Positions 26,919-36,812 of a stretch of DNA of 64,000 bases are shown here, in pieces. The stretch's first letter is position 1; each line of letters starts with the position of its first letter. This DNA is from [Synechococcus] sp. NIES-970 (lineage in GTDB: Bacteria; Cyanobacteriota; Cyanobacteriia; Cyanobacteriales; MRBY01), in contig AP017959.1 of assembly GCA_002356215.1 (NCBI GenBank), forward strand, positions 2,682,195 to 2,746,194, given 5' to 3'. Below the pieces are notes generated by a model, which searched no databases, was not told where the DNA came from, and was given only the letters and a program-made list of their open reading frames with translations. The translations under genes were made by a program, and so were the position numbers.

Positions 26919-27563
26919 TTAAACCAAGCCACTATCCATTGCCCAGCGAGCCAGCTCTGTGCGATTACCTAAGCTTGTTTTATTCAACATGTTTGAAACA
27001 TGGCTTTCAACTGTGCGTTGACTAACCTTGAGAATTTCGGCGATTTCTCGGTTAGACAGCCCCTGGGAGACGAAGCCTACCACCTTAGTTTCTGTGGGGG
27101 TCAGCTCTACATAGCTTGGGACTCGAAAGGTGGGAGATTTGTGGGTCATCCCAGAATGGTCAAGGATGCGACGGGCTTGGCTCAGGGAAGATTCCACCTG
27201 GGCTACTAGTTCTTCTGGCTCGAAGGGTTTAACCAGATAAACATCGGCCCCTTGATTCAAGCCTTCGATGCGATCGCGGGTTTGCCCTTTGGCGGAGAGA
27301 AAGATCACCGGTAACCAACTCGTCTCAGGATTTTGCCGGACATTTTGGATGAAAGTGTAGCCGTCCATTTCGGGCATCATGACATCGCAAATAATGAGAT
27401 CGGGCGTTGTATTTGCCAAGATTTCGAGGCCTTCGGCACCATTGGCGGCGGTGAGAATGTCATAACCGCGAAATTCCAGGTAGTCGCGCACCAGCAAGAT
27501 TAGGTTGGGGTCATCGTCAACTAAGAGTAAAGTGGCACCTTGGGAATTGGGGGAATCGCTCAT
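26919..27563 (-). CDS. NarL/FixJ-type response regulator (Rre1/Ycf29-like)
   Basis: A 214-residue regulator with a receiver (LLLVDDDPNLILL, phospho-acceptor Asp in LIICDVMMPEMDG, Lys in YLVKPFEPEE) and a LuxR-type helix-turn-helix (LTPTETKVVGFVSQGLSNRE, VSQRTVESHVSNM). The central motif set ADVYLVKPFEPEELVAQVESSL matches the Rre1/Ycf29 orthologue group, which with kinase Hik2 controls stress and photosynthesis genes in cyanobacteria and red-algal plastids. That assignment is from memory. ATG 27563 is chosen because the upstream TTG at 27590 adds an unconserved leader. Confidence 0.85.
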   Translation of the reverse strand: MSDSPNSQGATLLLVDDDPNLILLVRDYLEFRGYDILTAANGAEGLEILANTTPDLIICDVMMPEMDGYTFIQNVRQNPETSWLPVIFLSAKGQTRDRIEGLNQGADVYLVKPFEPEELVAQVESSLSQARRILDHSGMTHKSPTFRVPSYVELTPTETKVVGFVSQGLSNREIAEILKVSQRTVESHVSNMLNKTSLGNRTELARWAMDSGLV

Positions 27564-27644
27564 GGCAGGGATGGGGGCGCAGGGGGTCAAGATTAGCCAA
27601 ATCTTAGCAGAGGAATTTTCTCCGGGATCAGAGGGGATAGTTGT

Positions 27645-28037
27645 CTAGGGCAGTTCGGGGAGGGGATGGGTCGTGAAAACATAATCAGTCACCGGGCGAT
27701 CGCCTAACAAATGCTCCTGAATAATCCGCTCAATCACCGGGGGGGTGGCATTGTGATACCAAATCCCATCGGGATAAACCAGCAGAATCGGCCCTTGACT
27801 ACAAACCCGTAAGCAGTTTGCTTTGGTGCGAAAAATATGGGGAGAGTCATCACTTGGGCCATCAAGTCCCAGTTCCTTAAGACGTTTTTTGAGGTAGTCC
27901 CAAGCCGCAATACTGGCCTGTTTATCACAACATTTGGGTTTGGTCTGGTCGGCACAAATAAAGATATGGCGATCAATCCGGTCAAGACCGAGATTTTCTG
28001 CACAGACCTTGAGACTTGCAATACATTGTTCAGCCAT
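27645..28037 (-). CDS. Thioredoxin-like 2Fe-2S ferredoxin domain protein
   Basis: A 130-residue protein with the four-Cys pattern of thioredoxin-like [2Fe-2S] ferredoxins: [14 protein letters not shown] (first two ligands) and [19 protein letters not shown] (last two). These proteins bind one 2Fe-2S cluster and resemble the NuoE/HoxE type and Shethna-type ferredoxins. Electron partners are unknown. Divergent from the Ycf23-like gene; the two starts are about 125 bases apart. Confidence 0.88.
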   Translation of the reverse strand: MAEQCIASLKVCAENLGLDRIDRHIFICADQTKPKCCDKQASIAAWDYLKKRLKELGLDGPSDDSPHIFRTKANCLRVCSQGPILLVYPDGIWYHNATPPVIERIIQEHLLGDRPVTDYVFTTHPLPELP

Positions 28038-28161
28038 GGTTACAGCTTCTCCATTGGGAATGGAAACAATTTTACCGAGCCACGACCTCTCGTCGCGAAG
28101 GAAGGAACGTTGGGGGATACACTATAGAGAATCAAAAATTTTGAATATTGGTTTGATTCCT

Positions 28162-28902
28162 ATGGATCTGATGCTAAAAGATGCCTTTGCTCAAGGTCGA
28201 GCACTCAAAGTAATTAGTGGTTTAAACAATTTTGATGCAGCTAACGTGCTGGCAGTGGCTCGGGCAGCAGAAGCAGGTGGCGCAACTTTTGTAGATATTG
28301 CGGCGGATGCAAATTTGATCCGTCAGGTAAAAGCGGCCATTGCTCTCCCCGTGTGTGTTTCAGCAGTAGAACCCCAAAAATTGGTTGCAGCAGTGGCGGC
28401 CGGGGCTGATCTGGTAGAAATTGGGAATTTCGATGCGTTCTATGCCCAAGGGATTCGCTTCGAGGCAGAAGAAGTGCTTGCGATCACCAAAGAAACCCGC
28501 GCTTTACTCCCCAATGTAGTCCTTTCTGTGACCGTGCCCCACATTCTCGCTCTCGATGAACAGGTTGCCCTGGCTGAGCAGCTTGTGGAAGCAGGTGCTG
28601 ACATTATCCAAACCGAAGGTGGCACTTCTAGTCAGCCTGTCAGTGCGGGTACCCTCGGTCTAATTGAAAAGGCAGCGCCCACCTTGGCGGCAGCCCATGC
28701 TATTTCCCGTGCAGTAGATGTCCCTGTTCTTTGTGCATCAGGGCTTTCTGATGTGACGGCCCCCATGGCGATCGCCGCTGGTGCTGCGGGGATTGGGGTT
28801 GGCTCTGCGATTAACAAGCTCAATGATCCCTTGGCGATGGTCGCTACTGTGCGCCAGTTAGTCGAAGCGTTGGATCGCGCAGCTATTGGCGTACAGGCTT
28901 AG
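28162..28902 (+). CDS. DUF561 protein (Ycf23-like), TIM-barrel fold
   Basis: A 246-residue protein conserved in cyanobacteria and encoded as ycf23 in red-algal and related plastid genomes. Sequence blocks are KVISGLNNFDAANVLAVARA, GATFVDIAADANLIRQVK, GADLVEIGNFDAFYAQG and PVLCASGLSDVTAPMAIAAGA. The GADxxEIGN and ASGLS strands with alternating helices indicate a flavin- or phosphate-binding TIM barrel. No reaction has been assigned to my knowledge. I chose ATG 28162, which starts right before the first conserved block; earlier in-frame codons overlap the divergent ferredoxin gene. Confidence 0.88.
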   Translation: MDLMLKDAFAQGRALKVISGLNNFDAANVLAVARAAEAGGATFVDIAADANLIRQVKAAIALPVCVSAVEPQKLVAAVAAGADLVEIGNFDAFYAQGIRFEAEEVLAITKETRALLPNVVLSVTVPHILALDEQVALAEQLVEAGADIIQTEGGTSSQPVSAGTLGLIEKAAPTLAAAHAISRAVDVPVLCASGLSDVTAPMAIAAGAAGIGVGSAINKLNDPLAMVATVRQLVEALDRAAIGVQA

Positions 28903-28942
28903 TTTTGCCTTTTGGTTGAGCGGGCTCATCAGTTCAAAAGTT

Positions 28943-28980
28943 AAAGTAAAACCCTCCATTGATTCGGAGGGTTTTACTTT
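28943..28980. terminator. Bidirectional Rho-independent terminator
   Basis: A perfect 15-base stem (AAAGTAAAACCCTCC with GGAGGGTTTTACTTT) over an eight-base loop. It separates the Ycf23-like gene from the convergent small membrane protein gene and is symmetric. Confidence 0.9.
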
Positions 28981-29000
28981 GGGAACTGTTGTAGCGCTAC

Positions 29001-29189
29001 TCAGGACAGTAATAATTGGTGAAGACAGTTGTTCATGAGAAAGTACACAACCATCATGGCGGCAGCGGCGGCTGCCACTAGGGTTCCGGCCAACATCAGG
29101 GAAAACTCCTGTTGGTCAAATGCTTGTTGCATGAGGTGGAGTGACCACGCTACAAGTGCAACATCAAAGATGAGAATCGGAACCAGCAT
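29001..29189 (-). CDS. Small two-helix membrane protein, unknown function
   Basis: A 62-residue protein with two hydrophobic helices (VPILIFDVALVAWSLHL and LMLAGTLVAAAAAAMMVVYF) joined by a charged turn (QQAFDQQEFS). Proteins of this pattern recur in cyanobacteria, from memory. The ATG at 29189 follows an A/T-rich leader. The C-terminus is short and polar. No function is known to me; a thylakoid or plasma membrane location is inferred. Confidence 0.7.
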   Translation of the reverse strand: MLVPILIFDVALVAWSLHLMQQAFDQQEFSLMLAGTLVAAAAAAMMVVYFLMNNCLHQLLLS

Positions 29190-29555
29190 GTTTTAATTTT
29201 TGTTAACTTAAGTTTATTTTAGTACATCATCTTCTGATTTCGGGGAAAAAGTTTAGGGTGTTTTAAGATTTGCGCGGAGAGAAAAGCCTTTATTTTGAAA
29301 GTTTTGCGGGGATCATTCGCCTCTAGAGCGAAACAACCCACTGATTTTGTTTTTTGTCAAGTGCAGAGAGACAGACATCGGGCTAAATGGGGATTGGGGG
29401 TTGGCGATCGCCATTCCCAGATCAAGCAAATCATTATGTTCGGGTTTCAATGCCCGTTGCCCCTAAGGCAGAGTCAGGTTTCCCAAGGAAGGGAAACAAT
29501 GCTAAAACATTTGGGTAGCAAAATTCTTTAAACATCACGTTGTCGTTCTTTGGGC
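29190..29555. ncRNA. Intergenic region with three consecutive hairpins
   Basis: The 366-base gap between divergent genes contains a compact series of potential stems at 29441-29497: CGGG/CCCG, TGCC/GGCA, and GTTTCCC/GGGAAAC (seven pairs over a six-base loop). None is followed by a T-run, so this is not a simple terminator. It could be a structured leader of the desaturase/SDR gene or a small RNA. A 78-codon open frame across the same bases has no plausible ribosome binding site or recognisable sequence and was not called. Confidence 0.35.
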
Positions 29556-30782
29556 ATGATCAGCAGTAGCCAACTTGTTCTCGGTGGTGGCCTCGCCCTA
29601 GGTTCCGTCTTTTGGGTGGAATTGGTGCGGGATTTATACCATGTCTTAGCTCATCTTTGGGCACCTGTCGGTCAGCTCCATGCTTGGCATCACCGGGTAT
29701 TTCGGCGCGATTTGACCCCAGTGAGTGAAGAAATTTATCGGAAAGCCCATTGGTACAATGATGTGCCCGAAGCGCTCGTCATGCTGACCTTTGGGCTGTT
29801 GTTCTGGGGTCTATTGCTGAGTCTGTCGGTACCAACGGCTTGGTTGGGTTTAGCGGGTTGTCTATATACTTTGTCTTTTTTGGGGGCGGCGATCGCCCGG
29901 GGTTTAGGATTGCCCTACGCCGAAGAATTAACGGATTTGACCCACCGTCCAGGGGCGTTTACGGAGTTGCCGGGGGATTGGTGGGTCAATCGCCCTTACC
30001 ACTGGCGACACCATTTTGAAAACCAAGAGGCTTATTATTGTGGCACATTTACCCTGGTAGATAAGCTCATGGGCACAGCACTTTCCATTAAAGGTAAACG
30101 CATTGCCGTGACGGGGGCTTCGGGCACCCTAGGCCGAGCACTCCTCACGGAATTGCACCAGGCGGGGGCGAAGGCGATCGCCCTCACTTCCAGTTCAGAA
30201 TCGCTTTCGATTGGGATTCATCAACAGGATGTTCCTTTGCCCACCGTTACTTGGCAAATTGGAGCCGAAGCGGATCTCTTAGACACCCTCAAAAAAGTTG
30301 ATATCCTCGTGCTCAATCACGGGATCAATGTCCATGGCGATCGCACCCCTGAAGCCATCCACAAATCCTATGAGATCAATACCTTTTCCCAGCAGCGGTT
30401 AATGGCGTTATTCCTCAGCACCGTCGAAACCAATCAAGACCGGGTGCGCAAAGAAATTTGGGTCAATACCTCCGAAGCGGAAGTAAGCCCAGCAGTAAGT
30501 CCTCTCTATGAACTCAGCAAACGGGCCTTGGGCGATCTTGTAACCCTTCAACGGCTCGATGCTCCCATTGTGATTCGCAAGCTCATCCTCGGGCCATTTA
30601 AGAGCGCCCTCAATCCAGTGGGGGTCATGTCAGCGAACTGGGTGGCAAAACGCATTGTTGGGGGGGCTCGCCGGGATTTTCGTAATATTATCGTCACCAT
30701 TAACCCCCTCACTTATGTCCTGTTTCCCATCAAAGAATTTTTTGTGGCAAGCTATTTTAAGCTGTTCAGTCGCGGAGCCTAA
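29556..30782 (+). CDS. Fatty acid hydroxylase/sterol desaturase-like region fused to short-chain dehydrogenase
   Basis: The N-terminal half is a membrane protein with the His clusters of diiron sterol desaturase / fatty acid hydroxylase enzymes: HAWHHRVFRRD, HRPGAF and YHWRHHFENQ, between hydrophobic helices (ALVMLTFGLLFWGLLLSL). The C-terminal half is a short-chain dehydrogenase with the nucleotide-binding motif TGASGTLGRAL, NHG in VLNHGIN and the YELSK catalytic pair in LYELSKRAL. The protein therefore combines oxidation and NAD(P)-linked steps, presumably on a lipid or terpenoid; the substrate is unknown. ATG 29556 is chosen over TTG 29550. The LapA-like gene follows with almost no spacing. 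Confidence 0.85.
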   Translation: MISSSQLVLGGGLALGSVFWVELVRDLYHVLAHLWAPVGQLHAWHHRVFRRDLTPVSEEIYRKAHWYNDVPEALVMLTFGLLFWGLLLSLSVPTAWLGLAGCLYTLSFLGAAIARGLGLPYAEELTDLTHRPGAFTELPGDWWVNRPYHWRHHFENQEAYYCGTFTLVDKLMGTALSIKGKRIAVTGASGTLGRALLTELHQAGAKAIALTSSSESLSIGIHQQDVPLPTVTWQIGAEADLLDTLKKVDILVLNHGINVHGDRTPEAIHKSYEINTFSQQRLMALFLSTVETNQDRVRKEIWVNTSEAEVSPAVSPLYELSKRALGDLVTLQRLDAPIVIRKLILGPFKSALNPVGVMSANWVAKRIVGGARRDFRNIIVTINPLTYVLFPIKEFFVASYFKLFSRGA

Positions 30783-30785
30783 TTG

Positions 30786-30995
30786 ATGGAAGCTCTAGGC
30801 CGCTTTATTGCCATGTCCCTGATTGCGGTGGTGATCATCAGCATGGCAGTGGTTTCGATCCAAAATATTGAGCTGGTTTCCCTACGCTTCTTGATCTGGG
30901 AATCGGCTCGCTTTCCCTTTGGGATCCTGTTGGCTTTTGGGGTGAGCCTAGGGGTGATCTGCGGTAGTTTTTTATCGATTGGGGCGCGCCGTTAG
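30786..30995 (+). CDS. LapA/DUF1049-like small membrane protein
   Basis: A 69-residue protein with two hydrophobic helices: IAMSLIAVVIISMAVVSIQNI and ARFPFGILLAFGVSLGVICGSF. The sequence NIELVSLRFL between them and the second helix fit the lipopolysaccharide assembly protein A (DUF1049) family. It starts three bases after the upstream stop codon, so it is coupled to the desaturase/SDR gene and may act in the same membrane process. Confidence 0.7.
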   Translation: MEALGRFIAMSLIAVVIISMAVVSIQNIELVSLRFLIWESARFPFGILLAFGVSLGVICGSFLSIGARR

Positions 30996-31049
30996 GGAAG
31001 GTAAGAAAAACCCTTATGATGATGTCTTGTGAGTTTGTCGGGCTAATCT

Positions 31050-31625
31050 ATGGATGATTTGCTGAAAGGTTTAAATATTTATCTCATCGGCATGATGGGC
31101 ACAGGAAAAAGTACCCTCGCGGAAATTATCGCAGAGTTGATGAATTACCGCAGTTTGGATTCGGACAGCATCATCGAGACCTTGGCAAAGCGATCAATTA
31201 ACGAGATCTTTGCAGAAATGGGGGAGTCAGAATTTCGCAACCTAGAGACCCAAGTCCTCAAGCAAATTGCGGTGCAAACGCGGACCGTGGTCGCCACTGG
31301 AGGGGGAATCGTGGTTTCCCAGGCCAATTGGTACTATCTGCGCCAGGGTTTGACGATTTGGTTGGATGTGCCTGTACCCGTTTTAGTCGATCGCCTCAGG
31401 AGTGATACATCGCGGCCGCTGCTCCAAAATGTCGATCTCGAAAGAAAGTTGGGGCAACTGCTCCAGCAACGGCGATCGCTCTATGGTGAGGCTGATTTGC
31501 ATGTGCAAATTTCTGGGAATCGCCCCCCCCGAGCTGTGGCAGAAGATATTATTGCCCAAATTCCTTCGGTGCTGCGTAAACCACCGGAATTTATTGGCGA
31601 TCGCCCCCCAAAGGACAAGACCTAA
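31050..31625 (+). CDS. aroK: Shikimate kinase
   Basis: AroK phosphorylates shikimate at the 3-position. The 191-residue protein has the P-loop MMGTGKST (residues about 14-21), shikimate-binding Asp and Arg in SLDSDSIIE and ESEFRNLE, the glycine-rich Walker B-like VATGGGIV, and the lid Arg in TSRPLLQ. The final 15 residues are a basic extension with a HIP1 site in its codons. It is the third shikimate pathway gene of the window, each in its own place. Confidence 0.95.
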   Translation: MDDLLKGLNIYLIGMMGTGKSTLAEIIAELMNYRSLDSDSIIETLAKRSINEIFAEMGESEFRNLETQVLKQIAVQTRTVVATGGGIVVSQANWYYLRQGLTIWLDVPVPVLVDRLRSDTSRPLLQNVDLERKLGQLLQQRRSLYGEADLHVQISGNRPPRAVAEDIIAQIPSVLRKPPEFIGDRPPKDKT

Positions 31626-31739
31626 AAAGTCTCCAAAATGCTAGTCGAGAACAAATAGGGCGATCGCCGATCCCGTACAATACCGACTCATGTTGAGCCA
31701 GTCACCTGCGCTCAGTTCACCTTAGAAACACATTCATTC

Positions 31740-32651
31740 ATGGAAAGCGAATACATCAGAGAACCCGAAGCCACCCGTGTCCGGATCCTTAGTGAAGCCC
31801 TCCCCTACATGCAGCAGTTTGCCGGGCGCACCATTGTGGTGAAATATGGCGGTGCAGCAATGAAAGATAGCACCCTCAAAGATAAAGTAATCCGTGACAT
31901 CGTCTTCCTCTGTTGTATTGGCATGCGACCAATCGTTGTCCATGGTGGTGGCCCAGAAATTAACACCTGGTTAGCGAAACTCAACATTGAACCCCAATTC
32001 AAAGACGGCCTACGGGTGACCGATGCCAATACTATGGACGTGGTTGAAATGGTTCTCGTCGGGCGGGTCAACAAAGAAATCGTCTCCCTCATTAACCAAG
32101 AAGGGGGCTTAGCCGTGGGTCTCTGTGGTAAAGATGGCAACATGATCCAAGCGCGTCACGTGGGCAAAGAAGGGGTCGGCTTCGTAGGGGAAGTGACCAC
32201 CATTGACACCAGACTGATTAAATCCCTTGTCGAAAATGGCTATGTGCCTGTTATTTCTAGTGTGGCTGCCGATGAAACAGGCCAAGCCCACAACATCAAT
32301 GCTGATACCGTCGCTGGGGAATTGGCTGCCGCCCTGGGCGCCGAAAAACTCGTCCTCCTAACAGATACCCCCGGTATTTTGGAAGACTATCACAACCCAG
32401 CAAGCTTGATTCCCCGTCTAAACCTCCAACAGGCCCGGGAATTGATTGATTCTGGTGTCGTTTCGGGGGGAATGATCCCCAAGGTGAGTTGTTGTGTGCG
32501 ATCGCTGGCCCAGGGGGTAAAAGCGGCCCATATTATCGACGGTCGGATTCCCCATGCGTTGCTGCTCGAAATTTTTACAAACGATGGCATTGGCTCAATG
32601 ATCGTCGCCTCCGACTACCAGAGTCAGTTTCCGCTGACGCCCTTTGGCTAA
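31740..32651 (+). CDS. argB: Acetylglutamate kinase
   Basis: ArgB phosphorylates N-acetylglutamate in arginine synthesis and in cyanobacteria is activated by PII binding. The 303-residue amino acid kinase shows [11 protein letters not shown] (ATP), HGGGPEIN (substrate), [23 protein letters not shown] and SGGMIPKV. An N-terminal helix before residue 20 ([20 protein letters not shown]), characteristic of arginine-sensitive hexameric enzymes, supports feedback inhibition by arginine. Transcribed alone. Confidence 0.96.
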   Translation: MESEYIREPEATRVRILSEALPYMQQFAGRTIVVKYGGAAMKDSTLKDKVIRDIVFLCCIGMRPIVVHGGGPEINTWLAKLNIEPQFKDGLRVTDANTMDVVEMVLVGRVNKEIVSLINQEGGLAVGLCGKDGNMIQARHVGKEGVGFVGEVTTIDTRLIKSLVENGYVPVISSVAADETGQAHNINADTVAGELAAALGAEKLVLLTDTPGILEDYHNPASLIPRLNLQQARELIDSGVVSGGMIPKVSCCVRSLAQGVKAAHIIDGRIPHALLLEIFTNDGIGSMIVASDYQSQFPLTPFG

Positions 32652-32738
32652 TACCCAACTTCGAGATATTTCCCCTAATCTCTGCTTTGGGGGAAAAGAT
32701 CAAGGAGCTCAAATGTAGGTAACCAGGCGATCGCAGCG

Positions 32739-35700
32739 CTAGCTTAACTCATCTCCAGAAGCTTTGATCCGGTGACCATAGCCACCGCCGCCGGGGGTTT
32801 TGATCTCCAGGCGATCGCCTTTTTCCATCGCGACTTCAACGGTACTAGACAAAAATGTTTCACTACCATCGCTGCGGATTACCTTGTTTTCTCCACACTG
32901 GCCCGGTAAACCGCCCCCTAATCCAAAGGGTTCTACCTGTCGCCGACTGGAGAGAATCGCCGCTATCATCGGTGCTCGGAATTGTAGCCGCCGCACCACC
33001 CCATTGCCGCCCCTAAAGTTTCCCAAGCCACCGCTATTTCGACGGATGGAAAATTCCTCTAACAGCACCGGAAACCGCCATTCCAAAACCTCTGGATCCG
33101 TGAGGCGCGAATTGGTCATATGGGTCTGTACCGCATCGGTGCCGTGAAAATTGGGGCCAGCGCCGGAACCGCCACAAATGGTTTCGTAATATTGATACTG
33201 AGCGTTCCCAAAGGTGAAATTATTCATTGTCCCTTGGGACGCTGCCATCACTCCCAGAGCGCCATATAGGCAATCAGTAATATTTTGGGACACCTCCACA
33301 TTGCCTGCTACCACCGCCGCTGGATACCGGGGGTTGAGCAGACAGCCTTCGGGAATAATCACGTTGATCGGCTTCAGGCAACCATGGTTGAGGGGAATGT
33401 CATCCTGCACTAGGCTGCGGAAAACGTACAATACCGCCGCTTGGGTCACAGCTTTGGGGGCATTAAAATTTGTCTTGGATTGGGGCGAGGTCCCAGTAAA
33501 ATCCACCTCGGCCGTTTGCTGCTCTTGGTTAATTTTGATCTTCACCTGGAGGCGATCGCCGTTGTCCAGAGGGACGGTAAATTCTCCGTCCCGGAGCCGT
33601 TTTAATTGCTGTTTTACCGCCTGCTCGGCGTTATTCTGCACATGCTGCATGTAGGCCAAAACCATTGCTTGACCATAATGTTGCACAAGTCTTTGGAGTT
33701 CCTGAAGACCTTTGGCATTGGCGGCAATTTGCGCCTGGAGGTCGGCGAGGTTCTGGGTGAGATTACGCACGGGATAAGCCGCCTCGGTAAACAGTTGCGT
33801 AACCGTTGCGGTTTGGAATTGCCCCTGTTTTACGAGGCAAACATTATCAATGAGAATCCCTTCCTCCTGGATCTGGGTGCTTTGGGGAGGCATTGAGCCC
33901 GGCGTAATCCCCCCCAGGTCGGCATGGTGACCGCGAGAGGCGACGAAAAAAAGCGGCTTTGCCATGGCATTGTCCGCTTGGGCCGGCGCAAAAACCGGCG
34001 TGATCACCGTTATATCAGGTAAGTGAGTCCCGCCATTGTAGGGATTATTCGACATATACACATCCCCTGGTTGGAAATGCGTTCCGTGGGCTTGGATTAA
34101 ACTCTGGACGCTTTCTCCCATGGAGCCGAGGTGCACGGGAATGTGCGGGGCATTGGCGACGAGGTGGCCTTGGGGGTCGAAAATCGCACAGGAAAAATCG
34201 AGCCGTTCTTTGATATTTACGGAGTAGCTGGTGTTTTGCAGGGTCACCCCCATCTGTTCGGCGATCGCCCGAAAGAGATTATTAAAAATTTCGAGGGTGA
34301 CGGGATCTGGCTGGCTGAAATCTGTGGTCGCGGGGGCGATCGCCTGGGATACATCCTGTACCTTTTCGAGGATGAGGTGATTATATGTATTTAAGCGGCC
34401 TTGCCAACCAGGTTCAATCACATTTGTGCCTGTTTTTTCAATGATCAGGGCAGGACTAGCAATCACATCACCGGGTTGAAGCGCGGCGCGATCATAGACG
34501 GGAGTTTGCTGCCATTGACCGGTGCTGTACATAGAAACTGTTTCAATCGGTTTTGTAGTGCCGTCAGTGCGTTGGGGTTGGGGACGTTCCGTGGCCGCTT
34601 GGGTTTCACAAATCAGCTCCAGGCTAATCGATTCAACGATCAGCGCCTTATCAGGTAGAGTAAAACCATAGCGTTGCTGGTGCAGGGCGGCAAATTCGGC
34701 CACCATCGCCGCCAGATCACCATCATTGACAATCAAAATAGAGTCCGTGCCCTGGTACTTGAGATGAACCTGGCGGGCCTCGACAATTTTTGCCTGGGCT
34801 GGGGGCTGTTGCTGATTTAGTTCGGCGATCGCCTGTTGTCTGAGTTCCTGGAATTTTGCTTCTAGTTCAGCAAGGAGATGATTCTCTAAAACCTTTTCGA
34901 TCGCCTTTTCTTTGAGCATTCGAATTTCTGCTAAACCAATGCCATAGGCTGATAACACTCCCGCAAAGGGATGAATCACGATGGTCTTTATCCCCAGGGT
35001 ATCGGCGATCGCACAGGCATGTTGTCCCCCTGCCCCCCCAAAGCAACAGAGGGCATAGTTACTCACATCGTGGCCCCGTTGCAAAGAAATCTGCTTAATC
35101 GCATTGCTCATGTTCTCCACGGCGATCGCCAGAAAACCAGCGGCCACAGCTTCAGGATCTTGGTTTAAAGTTGCCGCCAGGGCTTGGAATTTTTTCTGGA
35201 CAATGGCGCGATTTAAGGGATCTTTTCCCGCTGGCCCAAACACTTTTGGGAAGAACTCCGGCTGGATTTTCCCCAACAGCACATTACAATCGGTGACCGT
35301 CAGTGGCCCCCCTTTGCCATAGCAGGCAGGCCCCGGATGCGCCCCGGCAGATTCTGGCCCGACCCGAAACCGCGCGCCGTCATATTGCACCAGAGAACCG
35401 CCCCCCGCCGCCACAGTATGGATCGCCAACATCGGCGTTTTCAGGCGCACCCCAGCAATTTCTGTTTCAAAACTACGTTCGTAAGTGCCGTCGTAGTGGG
35501 CGACATCGGTGGAGGTACCCCCCATGTCAAAGGTGATAATTTTTTCAAAGCCGGCGATCGCACAGGTTTTTACTGCCCCGACAATGCCCCCGGCTGGCCC
35601 CGAGAGGATACTGTCTTTCCCCTGGAATTGTTGCGCCTCCGTGAGGCCGCCATTGGACTGCATAAACATCAGTTTTGGCCCCTGACCCGCGGCCTGGAGA

Positions 35701-36395
35701 TAGCCGGCCACTTGATCCACATAGCGGCGTAAAATCGGCGATAGATAGCCATCTACCATCGTCGTGTCGCCCCGGCTGACCAACTTCATCAACGGGCTGA
35801 CCTGATGGGACAGGGAAATCTGGGTAAAGCCAATTTCCTGGGCGATCGCCCCAATTTGCCGCTCGTGGTCAGGGTAACGGTAGCCATGCATCAGTACCAC
35901 CCCACAACTGCGAATCCCTGCGTCAAAGGCGTTTTGTAAATCCTGTTTAACCTGGGCTACATTCAGGGGCTGCAACACATTCCCCTGAGCATCAAGGCGC
36001 TCCTGGGCCTCGATCGCCTGCTCATAGAGCATTTCCGGTAGCTTAATTTCTAGGGCAAAAATATCTGGGCGATGTTGATAACCAATCCTTAGGGCATCGC
36101 GAAATCCCTGGGTAATCACCAACACTAGGCGATCGCCTTTCCGTTCCAGGAGGGCATTGGTGGCCACCGTTGTCCCCATTTTGATCACTTCAATGTGATC
36201 TGTGGGGATTGCATCATGGGAATTTAAACCGAGTAAGTCCCGGATCCCCTGCACTGGCGCATCGGGGTAGCGCTCTGGATTTTCTGACAGGAGCTTATGG
36301 GTGACCAGCTCGCCATCGGGACGTTTGGCGACGATATCAGTAAAAGTGCCGCCCCGATCAATCCAAAATTGCCAACGAGAGCAAGTTGCTGCCAT
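32739..36395 (-). CDS. 5-oxoprolinase (HyuA-HyuB fusion)
   Basis: One 1218-residue chain combines the hydantoinase A half and the hydantoinase B half, as in eukaryotic and many bacterial 5-oxoprolinases that hydrolyse 5-oxo-L-proline with ATP. The N-terminal half has [35 protein letters not shown] and [11 protein letters not shown]; the C-terminal half has [24 protein letters not shown] and FRGGNGVVR. Fusion is normal for one subfamily. The enzyme would recycle oxoproline from glutathione breakdown or damaged peptides. Monocistronic, facing argB. Confidence 0.93.
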   Translation of the reverse strand: MAATCSRWQFWIDRGGTFTDIVAKRPDGELVTHKLLSENPERYPDAPVQGIRDLLGLNSHDAIPTDHIEVIKMGTTVATNALLERKGDRLVLVITQGFRDALRIGYQHRPDIFALEIKLPEMLYEQAIEAQERLDAQGNVLQPLNVAQVKQDLQNAFDAGIRSCGVVLMHGYRYPDHERQIGAIAQEIGFTQISLSHQVSPLMKLVSRGDTTMVDGYLSPILRRYVDQVAGYLQAAGQGPKLMFMQSNGGLTEAQQFQGKDSILSGPAGGIVGAVKTCAIAGFEKIITFDMGGTSTDVAHYDGTYERSFETEIAGVRLKTPMLAIHTVAAGGGSLVQYDGARFRVGPESAGAHPGPACYGKGGPLTVTDCNVLLGKIQPEFFPKVFGPAGKDPLNRAIVQKKFQALAATLNQDPEAVAAGFLAIAVENMSNAIKQISLQRGHDVSNYALCCFGGAGGQHACAIADTLGIKTIVIHPFAGVLSAYGIGLAEIRMLKEKAIEKVLENHLLAELEAKFQELRQQAIAELNQQQPPAQAKIVEARQVHLKYQGTDSILIVNDGDLAAMVAEFAALHQQRYGFTLPDKALIVESISLELICETQAATERPQPQRTDGTTKPIETVSMYSTGQWQQTPVYDRAALQPGDVIASPALIIEKTGTNVIEPGWQGRLNTYNHLILEKVQDVSQAIAPATTDFSQPDPVTLEIFNNLFRAIAEQMGVTLQNTSYSVNIKERLDFSCAIFDPQGHLVANAPHIPVHLGSMGESVQSLIQAHGTHFQPGDVYMSNNPYNGGTHLPDITVITPVFAPAQADNAMAKPLFFVASRGHHADLGGITPGSMPPQSTQIQEEGILIDNVCLVKQGQFQTATVTQLFTEAAYPVRNLTQNLADLQAQIAANAKGLQELQRLVQHYGQAMVLAYMQHVQNNAEQAVKQQLKRLRDGEFTVPLDNGDRLQVKIKINQEQQTAEVDFTGTSPQSKTNFNAPKAVTQAAVLYVFRSLVQDDIPLNHGCLKPINVIIPEGCLLNPRYPAAVVAGNVEVSQNITDCLYGALGVMAASQGTMNNFTFGNAQYQYYETICGGSGAGPNFHGTDAVQTHMTNSRLTDPEVLEWRFPVLLEEFSIRRNSGGLGNFRGGNGVVRRLQFRAPMIAAILSSRRQVEPFGLGGGLPGQCGENKVIRSDGSETFLSSTVEVAMEKGDRLEIKTPGGGGYGHRIKASGDELS

Positions 36396-36514
36396 AAGTC
36401 TATGCTTTGGGTGTTCTGAGAAATCCTAGATTTCTCATTAAAGCTTATTTATCTTGTGTCCTGAGGAATCCCCAGGGAAAATTTGTTGCGTAACAACATC
36501 AATAAAATAGAACC

Positions 36515-36667
36515 ATGACGACGAATCAGACCAAAGCTAAATGCAAATACTGTGATGGCCAAGGCTATGTTAGCGAACGTGACTGTAGCGGCAATGTTCA
36601 ACGGGAAAGCACCTGTCCACTCTGTGCTGGCACAGGAACACAGGTTTTTAATCCCGCCACAGAATAA
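36515..36667 (+). CDS. 50-residue Cys-rich (DnaJ zinc-finger-like) protein
   Basis: A short plus-strand gene, ATG 36515 to TAA 36665-36667. The protein has two CxxC motifs in the pattern CKYCDGQGYV and CPLCAGTGTQVF, the CxxCxGxG repeats found in DnaJ zinc fingers and in small electron-transfer or chaperone-like proteins of cyanobacteria and plastids. The four cysteines can hold one zinc. It is placed between the divergent 5-oxoprolinase gene and the convergent ftrV gene. Conservation is likely from pattern, not checked. Confidence 0.75.
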   Translation: MTTNQTKAKCKYCDGQGYVSERDCSGNVQRESTCPLCAGTGTQVFNPATE

Positions 36668-36812
36668 GACGCCAACAACAGCAGAGGACACCAGGAAAAA
36701 ATCCTAATGTCCTCTAGTCGTTCGTCTTCCCACTGCCTTGAATCGGAGAAGGGATAAGCGATTTCAAAGAGATTTGTAACGTCGCCTGTCTCTCACTGAC
36801 CGCCAGAAAAAT

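Noticed and set aside
29441-29500. CRISPR-like repeat (GTTTCAAT... and ...GGGAAAC ends)
   Set aside because: Only one copy is present and no spaced repetition exists; hairpins explain the pattern better.
29295-29531. 78-codon plus-strand open frame in the desaturase upstream region
   Set aside because: No ribosome binding site, atypical composition, and it runs across a set of hairpins that better explain the sequence.
32669-32697. Hairpin TTTCCCC/GGGGGAAAA after argB
   Set aside because: No T-run on either strand, so it was not called as a terminator.
36449-36691. 80-codon minus-strand open frame
   Set aside because: It is antisense to the 50-residue CxxCxGxG gene, which has the clear motif pattern; the antisense product does not look like a family.
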